A stretch of 64,000 bases of DNA from Aradus depressus (taxonomy: Eukaryota; Arthropoda; Insecta; Hemiptera; Aradidae). The position numbers and the translations under genes were made by a program. Positions 58,001-59,765 of the stretch are shown here, piece after piece (position 1 is the stretch's first letter; each line of letters begins with the position of its first letter). The notes below the pieces were generated by a model. That model searched no databases and was not told where the DNA came from. It was given only the letters and a program-made list of their open reading frames with translations. The stretch lies in contig OY759224.1 of assembly GCA_963662175.1 (NCBI GenBank), forward strand, positions 23,011,489 to 23,075,488, read 5' to 3'.

Positions 58001-59292
58001 ACAATTCGACGGAAAGCTCGGAATCTGTTTATATTGGATTGTTTGGCGACACCCCATAATTCGAGGCCGTATGTCCATATTGGGTTTATTATAGTCTCGT
58101 AAATTATAAGTTTGATGGCAGTAGAAAGTTTTTGATTTTGTTCCAAACAGCCTACGTAGAAGTCCCTAAAGTCGATTCAACTCACGTCGTGTGTGTGGGT
58201 TCCACATCAGTCGTCTAAAGGCTAGTACAGACATGCGAGCAACGAACCGAGCACTGTTCGGCTCGTTTTCAGTTTTCAACGAACACACTCCAAGCCGAGC
58301 ATTTGGATGCTCCACAACCATACTAACGAACATAACCTGCACAAGTTAACCTGCAGATAACAAATTTACGTTTATTTGTATATCATTTTATTACTATTCA
58401 AAATCTTCGATCAGAAAATGCTCAAGGTCGGTAGCTACTTACGTAATTAATTTACATATTTGTAGTACAATTAATACGGATACGAATTTATTATGATACG
58501 TAATTTATTTTTACATGTAAATTGTTTAAAATGAACACTTTTTTAGGAAAAGTGTTTGAATAATTCCTCCCAAGCATCCAATCTCTTTATTTTATTAAAA
58601 TGTAATTTGTGTTTTAAATCCCATATGACTGGGTATTGTCTCATAGCCTGAGCAAACTGAATTTGAAGCTCCTGAGACCAGTCTTCAGAAGCCATAATAA
58701 AATATAATTTATTGAATAATATTTAAATATATATTTAATTAAAAAAAAAAAAGAACGTGCACTTCCAAAAACCTAAATATTTGAGAAGGTTATAATATTG
58801 GTTATAAACAACAGTGCTCGGGTCAAGTCGGGACGGTTCGGCTTGGTACCAGTCCACACACACCGCAGCCCGAGCCGAACATTCCTTTGATGGTTCGTCA
58901 AAAAACCGACAACAGGTGGAGCAGACCCCGAGCCACCCTTGTTCGTCGAGCGCCTGCGCACTATTCCCCAGGCATGCTCACTGACTAATGTTCGGCTCGT
59001 TGCTCGCGTGTCTATACGCCTCTTTAGTAGAACCCGAGATAACGTACCTTGTTGGAGGAACTTATTAGAATATTATTGATGGTGATGGGAGGGCAGGTTT
59101 GATAGCGAAGTCTGCATGTAACCTGTACACATTTCTCTTCATTTAAATTTAAACATTTTCAATCATATTACTTATTACTATGCGATTTTGATATAAGCAC
59201 ATATATATATTTATTTTTTTCAGTTCACTCTCATGAATTAACAATATACGCCGTAAGGATTGTAAGATGCATAGCAAACAAATTATCTGATG
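8222..59292 (+). CDS. Two-module Minus-C odorant-binding-like protein gene (gene model, 10 exons, 3' incomplete)
   Basis: Exons: 8222-8272, 19809-19908, 22219-22274, 24952-24987, 26141-26303, 26633-26716, 32533-32588, 55887-55922, 56659-56767, 59224-59292. All have AG acceptors and GT donors with compatible phases and give at least 253 residues. After a signal peptide come two OBP-like modules. Module 1 has cysteines spaced C-X31-C-X39-C-X13-C; module 2 C-X31-C-X40-C-X17-C. The C1-C3 and C3-C4 spacings fit insect OBPs lacking C2 and C5 (Minus-C class), which bind small hydrophobic ligands in secretions or sensillar lymph. Introns between corresponding exons share phase (1,0,0), so the second module arose by internal exon duplication. 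The last exon ends in phase 1, so the stop lies outside the window. The ligand is unknown. The family call rests on cysteine spacing and motifs seen by eye. Confidence 0.75.
8297..8596. mobile_element. Palindromic insertion with paired hammerhead-like motifs (copy B)
   Basis: Duplicate of 3249-3548, with the same 14-bp repeat at 8283-8296 and 8597-8610. It starts 10 bp inside intron 1. Confidence 0.75.
9029..9058 (+). repeat. 30-base G tract
   Basis: Homopolymer in the same repeat context as the 21-base tract at 3981 and a G-rich run near 18018. Length differs between the two copies, as expected for slippage. Able in principle to form a quadruplex. Confidence 0.9.
9158..9673. other. Intron 1: dispersed repeat remnants left of the large inverted-repeat element
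   Basis: Contains a segment (about 9158-9230) similar to 18073-18150, and a degenerate ~115-bp repeat unit (about 9590-9673) matching the units at 14756-15120. No convincing exon: the 76-codon minus-strand frame at 9368-9598 resembles nothing known. Confidence 0.5.
9913..9984 (-). repeat. tRNA-like Pol III cassette in the left arm
   Basis: On the minus strand, GGTCGCGGGGTTAGAGAGTC resembles a tRNA A box/D arm and GGGATCGATTCTCG a B box, followed by a T run (plus-strand A run at 9900-9909). Acceptor pairing is poor, so it is not a functional tRNA. The mirror copy is at 14335-14407. Confidence 0.45.
10897..11391. repeat. Nested palindrome inside the left arm
   Basis: About 245 bp beginning GGTACC at 10900 is followed by its inverted copy ending GGTACC at 11391, centred near 11140. 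The same block occurs once more, in the second orientation, at 13080-13366. Confidence 0.8.
11530..12930. other. Core of the inverted-repeat element, no recognised gene
   Basis: Short minus-strand frames (for example 11775-12140, 12460-12690, 12726-13058) match nothing I recognise and overlap one another. Treated as non-coding. Confidence 0.5.
14335..14407 (+). repeat. tRNA-like Pol III cassette in the right arm
   Basis: Plus-strand mirror of 9913-9984, with A-box-like GGTCGCGGGGTTAGAG, B-box-like GGGATCGATTCTCG and a terminator-like T run at 14410-14419. Both cassettes point outward. Confidence 0.45.
14756..15120. repeat. Three degenerate ~115-bp tandem units
   Basis: Each unit has ATAAAAATnG, ACGGATnTTCGGA, TGAAATTnAACAnGTA and GCCAAATTAAAAAA-like stretches in the same order. 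The large element at 9674-14749 interrupts the first unit. The overlapping frames here are shadows. Confidence 0.7.
15344..15540. repeat. Dispersed repeat, copy 1 of 2
   Basis: About 80-90% identical to 18141-18338, sharing the 20-mer CTCAGGTTTACGTTCTACAA and the following ~130 bp. Family unknown. Confidence 0.7.
15541..15934. other. Unassigned intron sequence left of Transib
   Basis: No exon or element recognised. It could be part of the same non-LTR copy as 17450-17880, since Transib separates the two. Confidence 0.35.
15940..17383. mobile_element. Decayed Transib-family transposon
   Basis: The 5-bp direct repeat CGCCG occurs at 15935-15939 and 17384-17388. Terminal inverted repeats run CACATCGGTTGATTTAAAGG at the left and, inverted, CACATAGGTTGATTTAAAGG at the right, continuing as ATTTAGGCGG. 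Transib elements have 5-bp, CG-rich (CGNCG-like) target duplications and termini beginning CACA/CACWRTG, related to the RAG recombination-signal heptamer. The interior contains a broken transposase with the expected zinc-binding motif. At 1.44 kb it is shorter than the usual 3-4 kb autonomous elements, so it is internally deleted. Confidence 0.85.
16540..17170 (+). pseudogene. Transib transposase fragment (RAG1-core-like), frameshifted
   Basis: Two plus-strand frames join across a shift near 17055. The first includes STEVILHGTKFMFKHVF, MIDGKVCNAATDTKS and the zinc motif RCYICGATSKDFNSL (CxxC). The second continues GLSVLHARIRLFESVLHLAY, the conserved GLSxLHAxIRxFExxLHxxY block of Transib transposases and RAG1. 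An upstream stretch (16540-16782) is compatible with an earlier part of the same protein, with a stop before 16790. The first and last catalytic acidic residues are not identifiable. The protein is related to the RAG1 recombinase core, which cuts at heptamer-like ends. This copy cannot be active. Confidence 0.8.
17450..17880 (-). pseudogene. C-terminal tail of an I-like non-LTR ORF2
   Basis: The minus strand reads CEVVPILQAFPRIIHGDFNS, KKKDSPNCSCGVVETAEQVV, then (after a frameshift near 17690) LYDRPRLKLLL and FNRFVTFWRKV, ending near 17580. The CxCG..ET.EQV..C pattern is the zinc-knuckle tail after RNase H in I-type elements. The rest of the element is missing to the right. Transib lies immediately to the left. 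Confidence 0.65.
17961..18560 (+). mobile_element. tRNA-derived SINE, split by another repeat
   Basis: Head at 17961-18002 (CCGGTAGCTCAAGATC, then B box GGGTTCAATACT). The body resumes at 18339-18560 (GGGATGGGACGTTAAGCGAT ... GTAGTAGGCGATATGACCTC). Between them lie a G-rich run and the dispersed repeat 18141-18338. The D-loop part of the head is deleted. Confidence 0.65.
18141..18338. repeat. Dispersed repeat, copy 2 of 2
   Basis: Partner of 15344-15540. Here it interrupts a SINE. Confidence 0.7.
18590..19690. repeat. 95-bp tandem array, about 11 copies
   Basis: Monomer: AGTAGTACAGGTTCCCCGAA, TAATAATCTTC, a variable TA/CA microsatellite, then ACCCGAAAGAG, ATATAATATAACC and CTTTCTAT. Unit length is 93-95 bp where the microsatellite is short and longer where it has expanded (for example 19004-19040). 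It lies in intron 1 and ends about 120 bp before exon 2. Confidence 0.9.
19809..19908 (+). CDS. OBP-like gene exon 2 (mature N-terminus, helix 1, first Cys of module 1)
   Basis: Acceptor TTTTTTTAAG|TATGCA after a T-rich tract; donor GAAG|GTAATG. Frame: YALCAPMETPREKR..., then ESAEECRQKHDIPE with C1 of the first OBP module. It starts in phase 0 and ends in phase 1. The extra G completes GAT with the AT at the start of exon 3, giving IPEDKVQDF across the junction. Corresponds to exon 6. Confidence 0.75.
19965..20052 (+). mobile_element. SINE head fragment
   Basis: TGCCGGTAGCTCAGTGGT (A box) ... CGGCCGAGG. The B box is degenerate and no body follows. Confidence 0.6.
20080..20400 (-). repeat. 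Degenerate relative of the 88-bp satellite
   Basis: Contains AACTGCCGTTTTAATGAATG and ACATAACTTCCCCTATACTT, which match in order the inverse complement of the satellite monomer at 52420-55600. Two or three diverged units are visible. It looks like the dispersed progenitor from which the satellite expanded. Confidence 0.65.
20669..21830. mobile_element. pogo/Tigger-like DNA transposon remnant
   Basis: Termini CAGTGAAATCTCTCTTGGCG and (inverted) CAGTGAAACCTCTCTTAGAC, each next to TA (20667-20668, 21831-21832). TA duplication and CAGT.. ends fit the pogo branch of Tc1/mariner. Subterminal GGGCGGACAA repeats occur at both ends. Without the inserted SINE it is about 800 bp. The frame at 20863-21096 is not recognisable as transposase. 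Confidence 0.7.
21351..21697 (-). mobile_element. Complete tRNA-derived SINE inserted in the pogo-like element
   Basis: A 13-bp direct repeat GTGTTTAGAAAAG (21338-21350, 21698-21710) flanks it. On the minus strand: tRNA-like head GCCGGTAGCTCAGTGGTATG with B box GGGTTCGTAGCCC, conserved body (CCGTCCTTCGGATGGGACG; GTAGTAGGCGATATGACCTC), and tail ending CCTAACCTAACC. Transcribed by Pol III and mobilised by a partner LINE in this class of element. Best copy in the window: it defines the 347-bp length. Confidence 0.9.
21866..22188 (+). mobile_element. tRNA-derived SINE
   Basis: Same family, plus orientation: GCCGGTAGCTCAGTGGTATG, B box GGTTCGAAACCCG (near-consensus), body to GCCCGGGCATGAGTCATAA. 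It ends about 30 bp before exon 3. No convincing target duplication. Confidence 0.85.
22219..22274 (+). CDS. OBP-like gene exon 3
   Basis: Acceptor GTTCACAG|AT, donor GGCGAA|GTAAGT. Encodes (D)KVQDFLWKYLMPEGKKGE, the helix 2-3 segment between C1 and C3. Enters in phase 1, leaves in phase 0. Same length (56 nt) and phases as exon 7. Confidence 0.8.
22440..24030. repeat. 105-bp tandem array, about 15 copies
   Basis: Monomer: GAGTGAAGGCTTGTTTATAG, AGCAGAAGGTTCATACCATA, AAAACAAGCAATA, AGGAATATTTTTGACCAACC, TAATAACTTACATTACAGAA. Spacing of GAGTGAAGGC is exactly 105 bp at 22511, 22616 and 22721. Variants repeat every four units (TATAATTAGG near 22570 and 22990), a 420-bp higher-order period. Located in intron 3. 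Confidence 0.95.
24041..24850 (+). repeat. 88-bp tandem array related to a Penelope terminus, 9 copies
   Basis: Monomer: TGATGTACCTATAAGAACGG, TTCTCATTCAGCAATGTGGT, GTAATGCCGAAACCGGTAGT, TTATATTCCAAACCCTTCC. The GCCGAAACCGGTAGTT block is the 3' half of the Penelope hammerhead. The last unit continues as GTGGAAAAGACAATATTTCA, matching the outer end of the Penelope copies (GTGGAATAGACAATATTTCA). The CTGACGA box is not present in the monomers, so self-cleavage is not predicted. Confidence 0.85.
24952..24987 (+). CDS. OBP-like gene exon 4 (36-nt microexon, C3 of module 1)
   Basis: TTTTCAG|GAATTT...CTT|GTAAGT, in phase 0 at both ends, encoding EFLICYFEGMKL. The Cys is C3. The position four residues earlier, where C2 stands in classical OBPs, is Glu. 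Exon 8 has the same length and form. Confidence 0.75.
25131..25225 (+). mobile_element. SINE head fragment
   Basis: CGCTAGCTCAGTGGTATGGG and B box GGGGATTGAAACCCGG, then directly joined to Jockey-like sequence. No SINE body. Confidence 0.6.
25240..25765 (+). pseudogene. Jockey-like reverse transcriptase fragment with YAND instead of YADD
   Basis: Plus-strand frames read AGVPQGSLLIP (RT motif B region), then TIYANDTPILDAAELHIHA (motif C, catalytic second Asp changed to Asn), QIENWCNTWKIKVNTDKSQH, NLGLTFTED and finally RRWN/ERRLKILYGLL. Several frameshifts and a C homopolymer at 25498-25514 break it. ORF2 ends are missing. Confidence 0.75.
26141..26303 (+). CDS. OBP-like gene exon 5 (C4 and last Cys of module 1)
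   Basis: GATATAG|GTGGTAGAC ... GATGG|GTAAGA, 54 codons from phase 0 to phase 1. VVDKKFDWDSIKKHSHEM is the loop and helix 4 after C3. EETCKTLSTEEILKIGRC carries C4 and the last Cys (X13 between them, shorter than the X17 of module 2). It covers what exons 9 and 10 cover in module 2, so an intron was gained or lost in one module. Confidence 0.8.
26633..26716 (+). CDS. OBP-like gene exon 6 (start of module 2)
   Basis: AATACAG|ACCTGG ... AAAG|GTAATA. Encodes (D)LAEQVKRHIEEDMEIAANCNSEKEMSK (27 full codons), an amphipathic helix with C1 of module 2. Phase 1 to phase 1: the final G plus AG of exon 7 makes GAG, reading SKEDIERF across the splice. Confidence 0.78.
26717..27278. other. Intron 6, left part
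   Basis: AT-rich and unassigned. The minus-strand frame at 27048-27242 is not recognisable. Confidence 0.4.
27279..28639 (-). mobile_element. Gypsy-type LTR (LTR-A), related to Gypsy-1
   Basis: About 1.36 kb, aligning along its length with the LTRs at 32636-40376 and 45312-46833 (GGAACTTGTACCCG-type box, ACGAGGTACCTCGATA, GCGATCGCGATTCTC, end TGTAGCATG on the minus strand). Internal 75-80 bp tandem units at 27850-28170 (CACATATTCAAACTGATATT). A G tract of 19 at 27515. It stands alone, next to an inverted partner. Confidence 0.75.
28652..29976 (+). mobile_element. Gypsy-type LTR (LTR-B), inverted partner of LTR-A
   Basis: Plus-oriented LTR of the same family, starting TTTAGCATGCC and ending GGTGGTTACAAT. 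Carries three ~110-bp tandem units (ACATGCTCGGAACTAGCGAT, GCGATCGCTAGGAGCGAAA) at 28750-29045. ATAT sequence lies at its edges, as at the Gypsy-1 target. No internal region. Confidence 0.72.
29977..30684. other. Intron 6, unassigned stretch
   Basis: AT-rich, no exon or element recognised. The 71-codon frame at 30062-30277 has no recognisable motif. Confidence 0.4.
30685..31690 (-). pseudogene. Scrambled PIN-like (FEN/XPG-fold-like) protein gene remnant, minus arm
   Basis: In order on the minus strand: VDEDANVLVVTVAISVT; FHAFTGCDTTSCQFGPGK (the H-x-TGCD block seen in PIN/FEN-like nuclease proteins that occur in many copies in animal genomes); SLDTLRYQLFIKS and ARQHSPRCYHQVRTCLGN..EEWGW (conserved C-terminal part of that family); then VVIIGEDIDQLVLM, which belongs earlier in the fold; then PAPKLQLKVLSCSSKKG and an acidic tail with CSKICKHCSSLACTNV, stopping near 30685. 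Frameshifts separate the blocks. The family assignment rests on motif memory. Function here is none. Confidence 0.6.
31690..32215 (+). pseudogene. Inverted second arm of the PIN-like remnant
   Basis: Plus-strand repeat of part of the previous entry: FEQCGIQAQQAEEDADVLVV, VVIIG-stop-DIDLLVRM, PAPESLLKVLSSSSKKG, then an acidic tail resembling that at 30700. It lacks the TGCD block. The two arms meet head to head near 31690 around CAGTGTGGCATTC. The misplaced GEDID segment is in both arms, so the rearrangement is older than the inversion. Confidence 0.6.
32265..32430 (+). mobile_element. SINE fragment
   Basis: Starts inside the head (GAGCTCAAGGTCGCAGGTTC), runs through CCGTCCTTCGGATGGGACG and a shortened body to about 32430. 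Confidence 0.75.
32533..32588 (+). CDS. OBP-like gene exon 7
   Basis: TTCTCAG|AGGATATT ... AAAAAA|GTAAGT. Encodes (E)DIERFVNTWQIPEHKNKK, the module-2 counterpart of exon 3, with equal length and phases. The Gypsy-1 insertion begins 47 bp downstream in intron 7. Confidence 0.8.
32636..33080 (-). repeat. Gypsy-1 3' LTR, distal part
   Basis: Matches 45312-45400 plus 45654-46005 of the 5' LTR. It is broken at CTAC (33077-33080), the target of Gypsy-2. Confidence 0.85.
33081..33670 (-). repeat. Gypsy-2 3' LTR
   Basis: TG...CA termini, 590 bp. Nearly identical to 38886-39473 except in the short GTGAAGATTAAAAAA repeat at its edge. Confidence 0.9.
33671..36785. repeat. Gypsy-2 3' region: tandem A/T and pyrimidine-rich repeats
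   Basis: No env gene recognised. 34095-34455 holds three ~115-bp units (CCAAACGACGTAACAACCAA, GATTGGAAACACATTCC). 35200-36480 is C/T-rich on the plus strand, with ~100-bp units (ATCTCCCTAAATTGCGTCTT) and a larger 410-bp direct repeat (35798 and 36208 onward: GGCTCCGTGAACAGGCGACC). The 137-codon minus frame at 33666-34079 has no recognised motif. Confidence 0.7.
36791..37990 (-). pseudogene. Gypsy-2 integrase, broken
   Basis: From the right: the end of a pol linker (37990-37850), frameshift near 37850, the zinc-binding HHCC module (CHDDLGHLGIAKTYGRL, IQSCDSCQREKK; 37845-37660), first catalytic Asp in VVIDYLGP with a TGA stop just after (37590), then a 243-codon open stretch with SSDRGTHF (second Asp), GIVERFNHTL (catalytic Glu) and a GPY/F-type end KYKGPFVVQKRLNKLNYVIQ. 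The order is normal for Ty3/Gypsy integrases. At least one frameshift and one stop make it non-functional. Upstream RT and RNase H are deleted or too decayed to read (38000-38300). Confidence 0.85.
38486..38767 (-). pseudogene. Possible Gypsy-2 gag N-terminus
   Basis: 93 codons, beginning about 120 bp inside the 5' LTR, rich in Leu, Glu and Lys and probably helical (WIYSLQKRQVLELQKILNIV). Position fits the start of gag. No capsid or zinc-knuckle motif is reached before the stop at 38486, next to a T tract. Assignment is by position only. Confidence 0.4.
38886..39473 (-). repeat. Gypsy-2 5' LTR
   Basis: 588 bp. A partial duplication of the LTR edge (TTGTGAAGATTAAAAAA) at 38885-38930 gives a stutter at the LTR/leader junction. 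Confidence 0.9.
39478..40376 (-). repeat. Gypsy-1 3' LTR, proximal part
   Basis: Begins CTCACCTAGTCCTTGTAGG after the Gypsy-2 target duplication and ends CATGCTACA. Includes three ~85-bp tandem units (ACGTGGTGACCGGTTGATAC) at 39715-39905. Confidence 0.88.
40377..40400 (-). promoter_or_regulatory. Gypsy-1 polypurine tract
   Basis: On the minus strand, AACGGGAACGGGGGATAT lies directly before the LTR start TGTAGCATG, the place where plus-strand DNA synthesis is primed. Confidence 0.65.
40401..42248. other. Gypsy-1 region between pol remnant and polypurine tract
   Basis: 1.85 kb without a recognisable gene. It could be a decayed third ORF or a long 3' untranslated region. The short frames at 41362-41607 and 41632-41826 look random. 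Confidence 0.4.
42249..43226 (-). pseudogene. Gypsy-1 ORF: protease/G-patch part fused in frame to integrase C-terminus
   Basis: Open for 325 codons. Residues about 20-50 look like a protease C-terminal remnant. Residues 59-100 form a G-patch (LMKLQGYREGSGLGKYGNGR, GLGYEYKF), a glycine-rich RNA-binding motif found after protease in several retroelements. Residues 100-235 are acidic, with repeated DEITD/DEVTD-like segments. From 238 comes an integrase tail (KFEKRHKQTTLEIGDQVLVQ, LLPFWEGPNQILEKK). RT, RNase H and integrase core are gone, yet the reading frame is intact across the join. It could be a stable non-autonomous lineage or chance. Confidence 0.75.
43241..44856 (-). pseudogene. Gypsy-1 gag, one frameshift
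   Basis: First frame 44856-43744 (370 codons), second 43747-43241 (about 168 codons), meeting at a shift near 43745 where TATTGAGCAAAC gives a stop in one frame and reads on in the other. N-terminal half: coiled coil with repeated MQEQIGQQGK units (residues 40-85). Then a gag-type capsid region (YERNKVTFRNNVLDLPNHFI, GLDWFLVKSGSIRSFDEFVN, FKDRFCGEKYDV). The C-terminal part is Arg/Asn/Tyr-rich and basic, probably nucleic-acid binding, with no CCHC knuckle. Start chosen as the first ATG after the leader. The plus-strand frame 44423-44911 is its shadow. Confidence 0.8.
45294..45311 (-). promoter_or_regulatory. Gypsy-1 primer-binding site
   Basis: TGGCGCCCGTTAACAAGG on the minus strand, immediately inside the 5' LTR. 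TGG at its start pairs with a tRNA CCA end. The tRNA species is not assigned. Confidence 0.75.
45312..46833 (-). repeat. Gypsy-1 5' LTR with internal duplication
   Basis: 1,522 bp. The block 45408-45640 (ACATCGCGACTTTAATAAAA...) is repeated at 45654-45886, so this LTR is longer than its 3' partner. 46635-46665 lacks about 80 bp present at 40125-40200. Ends ...GCATGCTACA at 46833. Confidence 0.85.
46855..46950 (+). repeat. Single 107-bp-family monomer left of the non-LTR element
   Basis: TGAGTGGCACTATGTTTCAT ... CCGAACTGAACACACTAGTA matches the array at 50500-52015. It breaks off at 46950 into RNase H-coding sequence. Confidence 0.85.
47127..48077. mobile_element. PIF/Harbinger deletion derivative (951 bp)
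   Basis: TAA at 47124-47126 and 48078-48080. Terminal inverted repeats of about 50 bp: GGCCGTCCGCACACGGTGCA and, inverted, GGCCCCCCGCACACGGTGCA. Removing the element and one TAA restores the RNase H frame (TDSL|SAIQSL) of the host non-LTR copy. TTA/TAA duplications are diagnostic of PIF/Harbinger. It retains the start of a transposase gene. Confidence 0.9.
47589..47899 (-). pseudogene. Harbinger transposase N-terminal fragment
   Basis: Starts MSSSSSDEEDIIVYYQYR, then RRAVRTEY, a TGA where these proteins have Trp, CHPYIQRNMKSRLFVAAGKL, SKFIAFYRMYKDSFLELVRM and a stop near 47589. Acidic start, YY..R and (W)xHPYI followed by a helix-rich region is the usual N-terminus of Harbinger transposases. 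The DDE catalytic domain is deleted. Confidence 0.8.
50500..52015 (+). repeat. 107-bp tandem array, about 14 copies
   Basis: Monomer: ATTATGGGTTTCACTATGTT, TCATTGTAGTGTTCTTATTC, AAATGAGTGTATCCTATATA, CCTTCCGAACTGAACACAAT, AGTAACTGATATTAAGGCTC. Start points 50612, 50718, 50825, 50932 give 106-107 bp. Outer units are more diverged than inner ones. A variant with TATGGCTAAATAAT spreads at 51360-51790. Located in intron 7. Confidence 0.95.
52050..52420 (+). repeat. Diverged flank of the 88-bp satellite
   Basis: Degenerate units (TCAATACATTCATTACATCG, TTCATTTACATAGTC) with pyrimidine-rich inserts resembling the dispersed repeat at 20080-20400. They grade into the regular array. Confidence 0.65.
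52420..55600 (+). repeat. 88-bp satellite array, about 36 copies
   Basis: Monomer: TTTTATGTCGATACATTCAT, TACAACGGCAGTTACTGTAC, TTACCCAGCTATACGAAGTA, TAGGGGAAGTTATGTAGTCG, GTCTAACA. Spacing is 88 bp (52561, 52649, 52737, 52825). Each unit has the perfect hairpin CTATAC-GAA-GTATAG. Variant units recur at multiples of 88 (CTATGTCGATACATTGATT at 54361, 54889, 55241: 528 and 352 bp), so higher-order repeats exist. It lies in intron 7, ending about 290 bp before exon 8. Confidence 0.95.
55601..55886. other. Right edge of satellite and intron 7 end
   Basis: Contains one diverged inverted satellite-related piece (CCTTCTCCTATACTTAGTAT). Otherwise nothing recognised. Confidence 0.5.
55887..55922 (+). 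CDS. OBP-like gene exon 8 (36-nt microexon, C3 of module 2)
   Basis: ACATTTCAG|GAATTT ... CTT|GTAAGT, encoding EFIFCYLENTRL in phase 0. Counterpart of exon 4 (EFLICYFEGMKL). Glu again stands at the C2 position. Confidence 0.78.
55923..56658. other. Intron 8
   Basis: AT-rich. No exon or mobile element recognised. Confidence 0.5.
56659..56767 (+). CDS. OBP-like gene exon 9 (C4 of module 2)
   Basis: AAACGCAG|GTCGTG ... CGTG|GTAGGT, 36 codons from phase 0 to phase 1. Encodes VVNNHRILWSKWKVKFS and IGRNKLELVHEACNR with C4. Aligns with the first two thirds of exon 5 (VVDKK...EETC). Basic rather than acidic. Confidence 0.75.
56768..57829. other. Intron 9, left part
   Basis: AT-rich and unassigned. 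The frame at 56955-57230 has no recognised motif. Confidence 0.4.
58219..59023. mobile_element. PIF/Harbinger deletion derivative carrying a MADF-like ORF (805 bp)
   Basis: Inverted termini AGGCTAGTACAGACATGCGA and (from the right) AGAGGCGTATAGACACGCGA, both continuing GCAACGARCCGA. Flanks are TAA (58216-58218) and TTA (59024-59026), a one-mismatch 3-bp duplication. It sits exactly between VRYLGFY and LDRRL of a reverse transcriptase, which fixes the boundaries. A separate family from the element at 47127. Confidence 0.75.
58543..58695 (-). pseudogene. MADF/Myb-SANT-like fragment of a Harbinger second gene
   Basis: 50 codons from ATG to TAA: MASEDWSQELQIQFAQAMRQ, then YPVIWDLKHK and KRLDAWEELFKHFS. 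The pattern (helix, YPxxWD, DAWEEL) is the first part of a MADF domain, as in the DNA-binding partner protein of Harbinger transposases. Too short to be a full domain (usually about 80-90 residues), so probably cut by the internal deletion. Not covered by the longer shadow frame at 58773-58961. Confidence 0.6.
59224..59292 (+). CDS. OBP-like gene exon 10 (last Cys of module 2; 3' incomplete gene)
   Basis: TTTTTTTCAG|TTCACT ... GATG|GTAAGG. Joined to exon 9 it reads CNRVHSHELTIYAVRIVRC, then IANKLSD. The Cys gives C4-X17-C6 as in Minus-C OBPs. It ends in phase 1. No continuation is visible up to 64000, where the intron is filled by Penelope and Copia copies. Confidence 0.75.
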
Positions 59293-59387
59293 GTAAGGGT
59301 AAAAAGAAAACAATTATATAACAGAATATATAAATAAAACAAACTTGTTTTTGAAATATTGTCTATTCCACTAAAGATATATATACA

Positions 59388-59440
59388 TATATAACTACCG
59401 GTTTCGGCTTTATACCATCGTCAGGTCTAGTTATGAACTA
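59388..59440 (-). ncRNA. Hammerhead ribozyme-like motif in the third Penelope copy
   Basis: CTGACGA (59424-59418), GGT/GCC hairpin, GAAA, ACC/GGT, predicted cleavage after GGTA. Identical in the core to the motif at 1403. Confidence 0.65.
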
Positions 59441-59765
59441 AGTCAGTTTGCAGAGAGCGACCCTTCAAATACATCTCAGGTCAAAGGGTGTTATTAAAAC
59501 TTGGGAGTCCCCCGGCTGTACCGTTAGCTAACTCATGAAATATTTCTTAACAAAACCTAGTTCTAAATTTACATAAAAGAATGTCACTAGACTAATACGT
59601 GGAAAAATAACAAATAAATAAGTACAAATACAAATAAATAATAAAAAAATAAAAAATAGAAATAAAATTAATAATAATGTTAAGATTTAGATAACTTGAA
59701 ACATATATGTGGAACCAAATATTAATTACAGATAATACAAACATATATGTGGAAACAGAACTGGT

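Larger units (their letters stand above)
57830..59100 (-). pseudogene. Non-LTR reverse transcriptase C-terminal fragment, split by a Harbinger derivative
   Basis: From the right on the minus strand: VRYLGFY (59046-59027), interruption at 58219-59023, then the remainder LDRRLMWN-like (with a frameshift), NRLYRDFYVGCLEQ-like, KLIIYETIINPIWTYGLELW, SNINRFRAFRRIVNAPCYV and DLNIPTV, the thumb of Jockey-type reverse transcriptases. Decayed sequence continues to about 57830. It differs from the I-like copy at 46951-50420. Confidence 0.75.
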
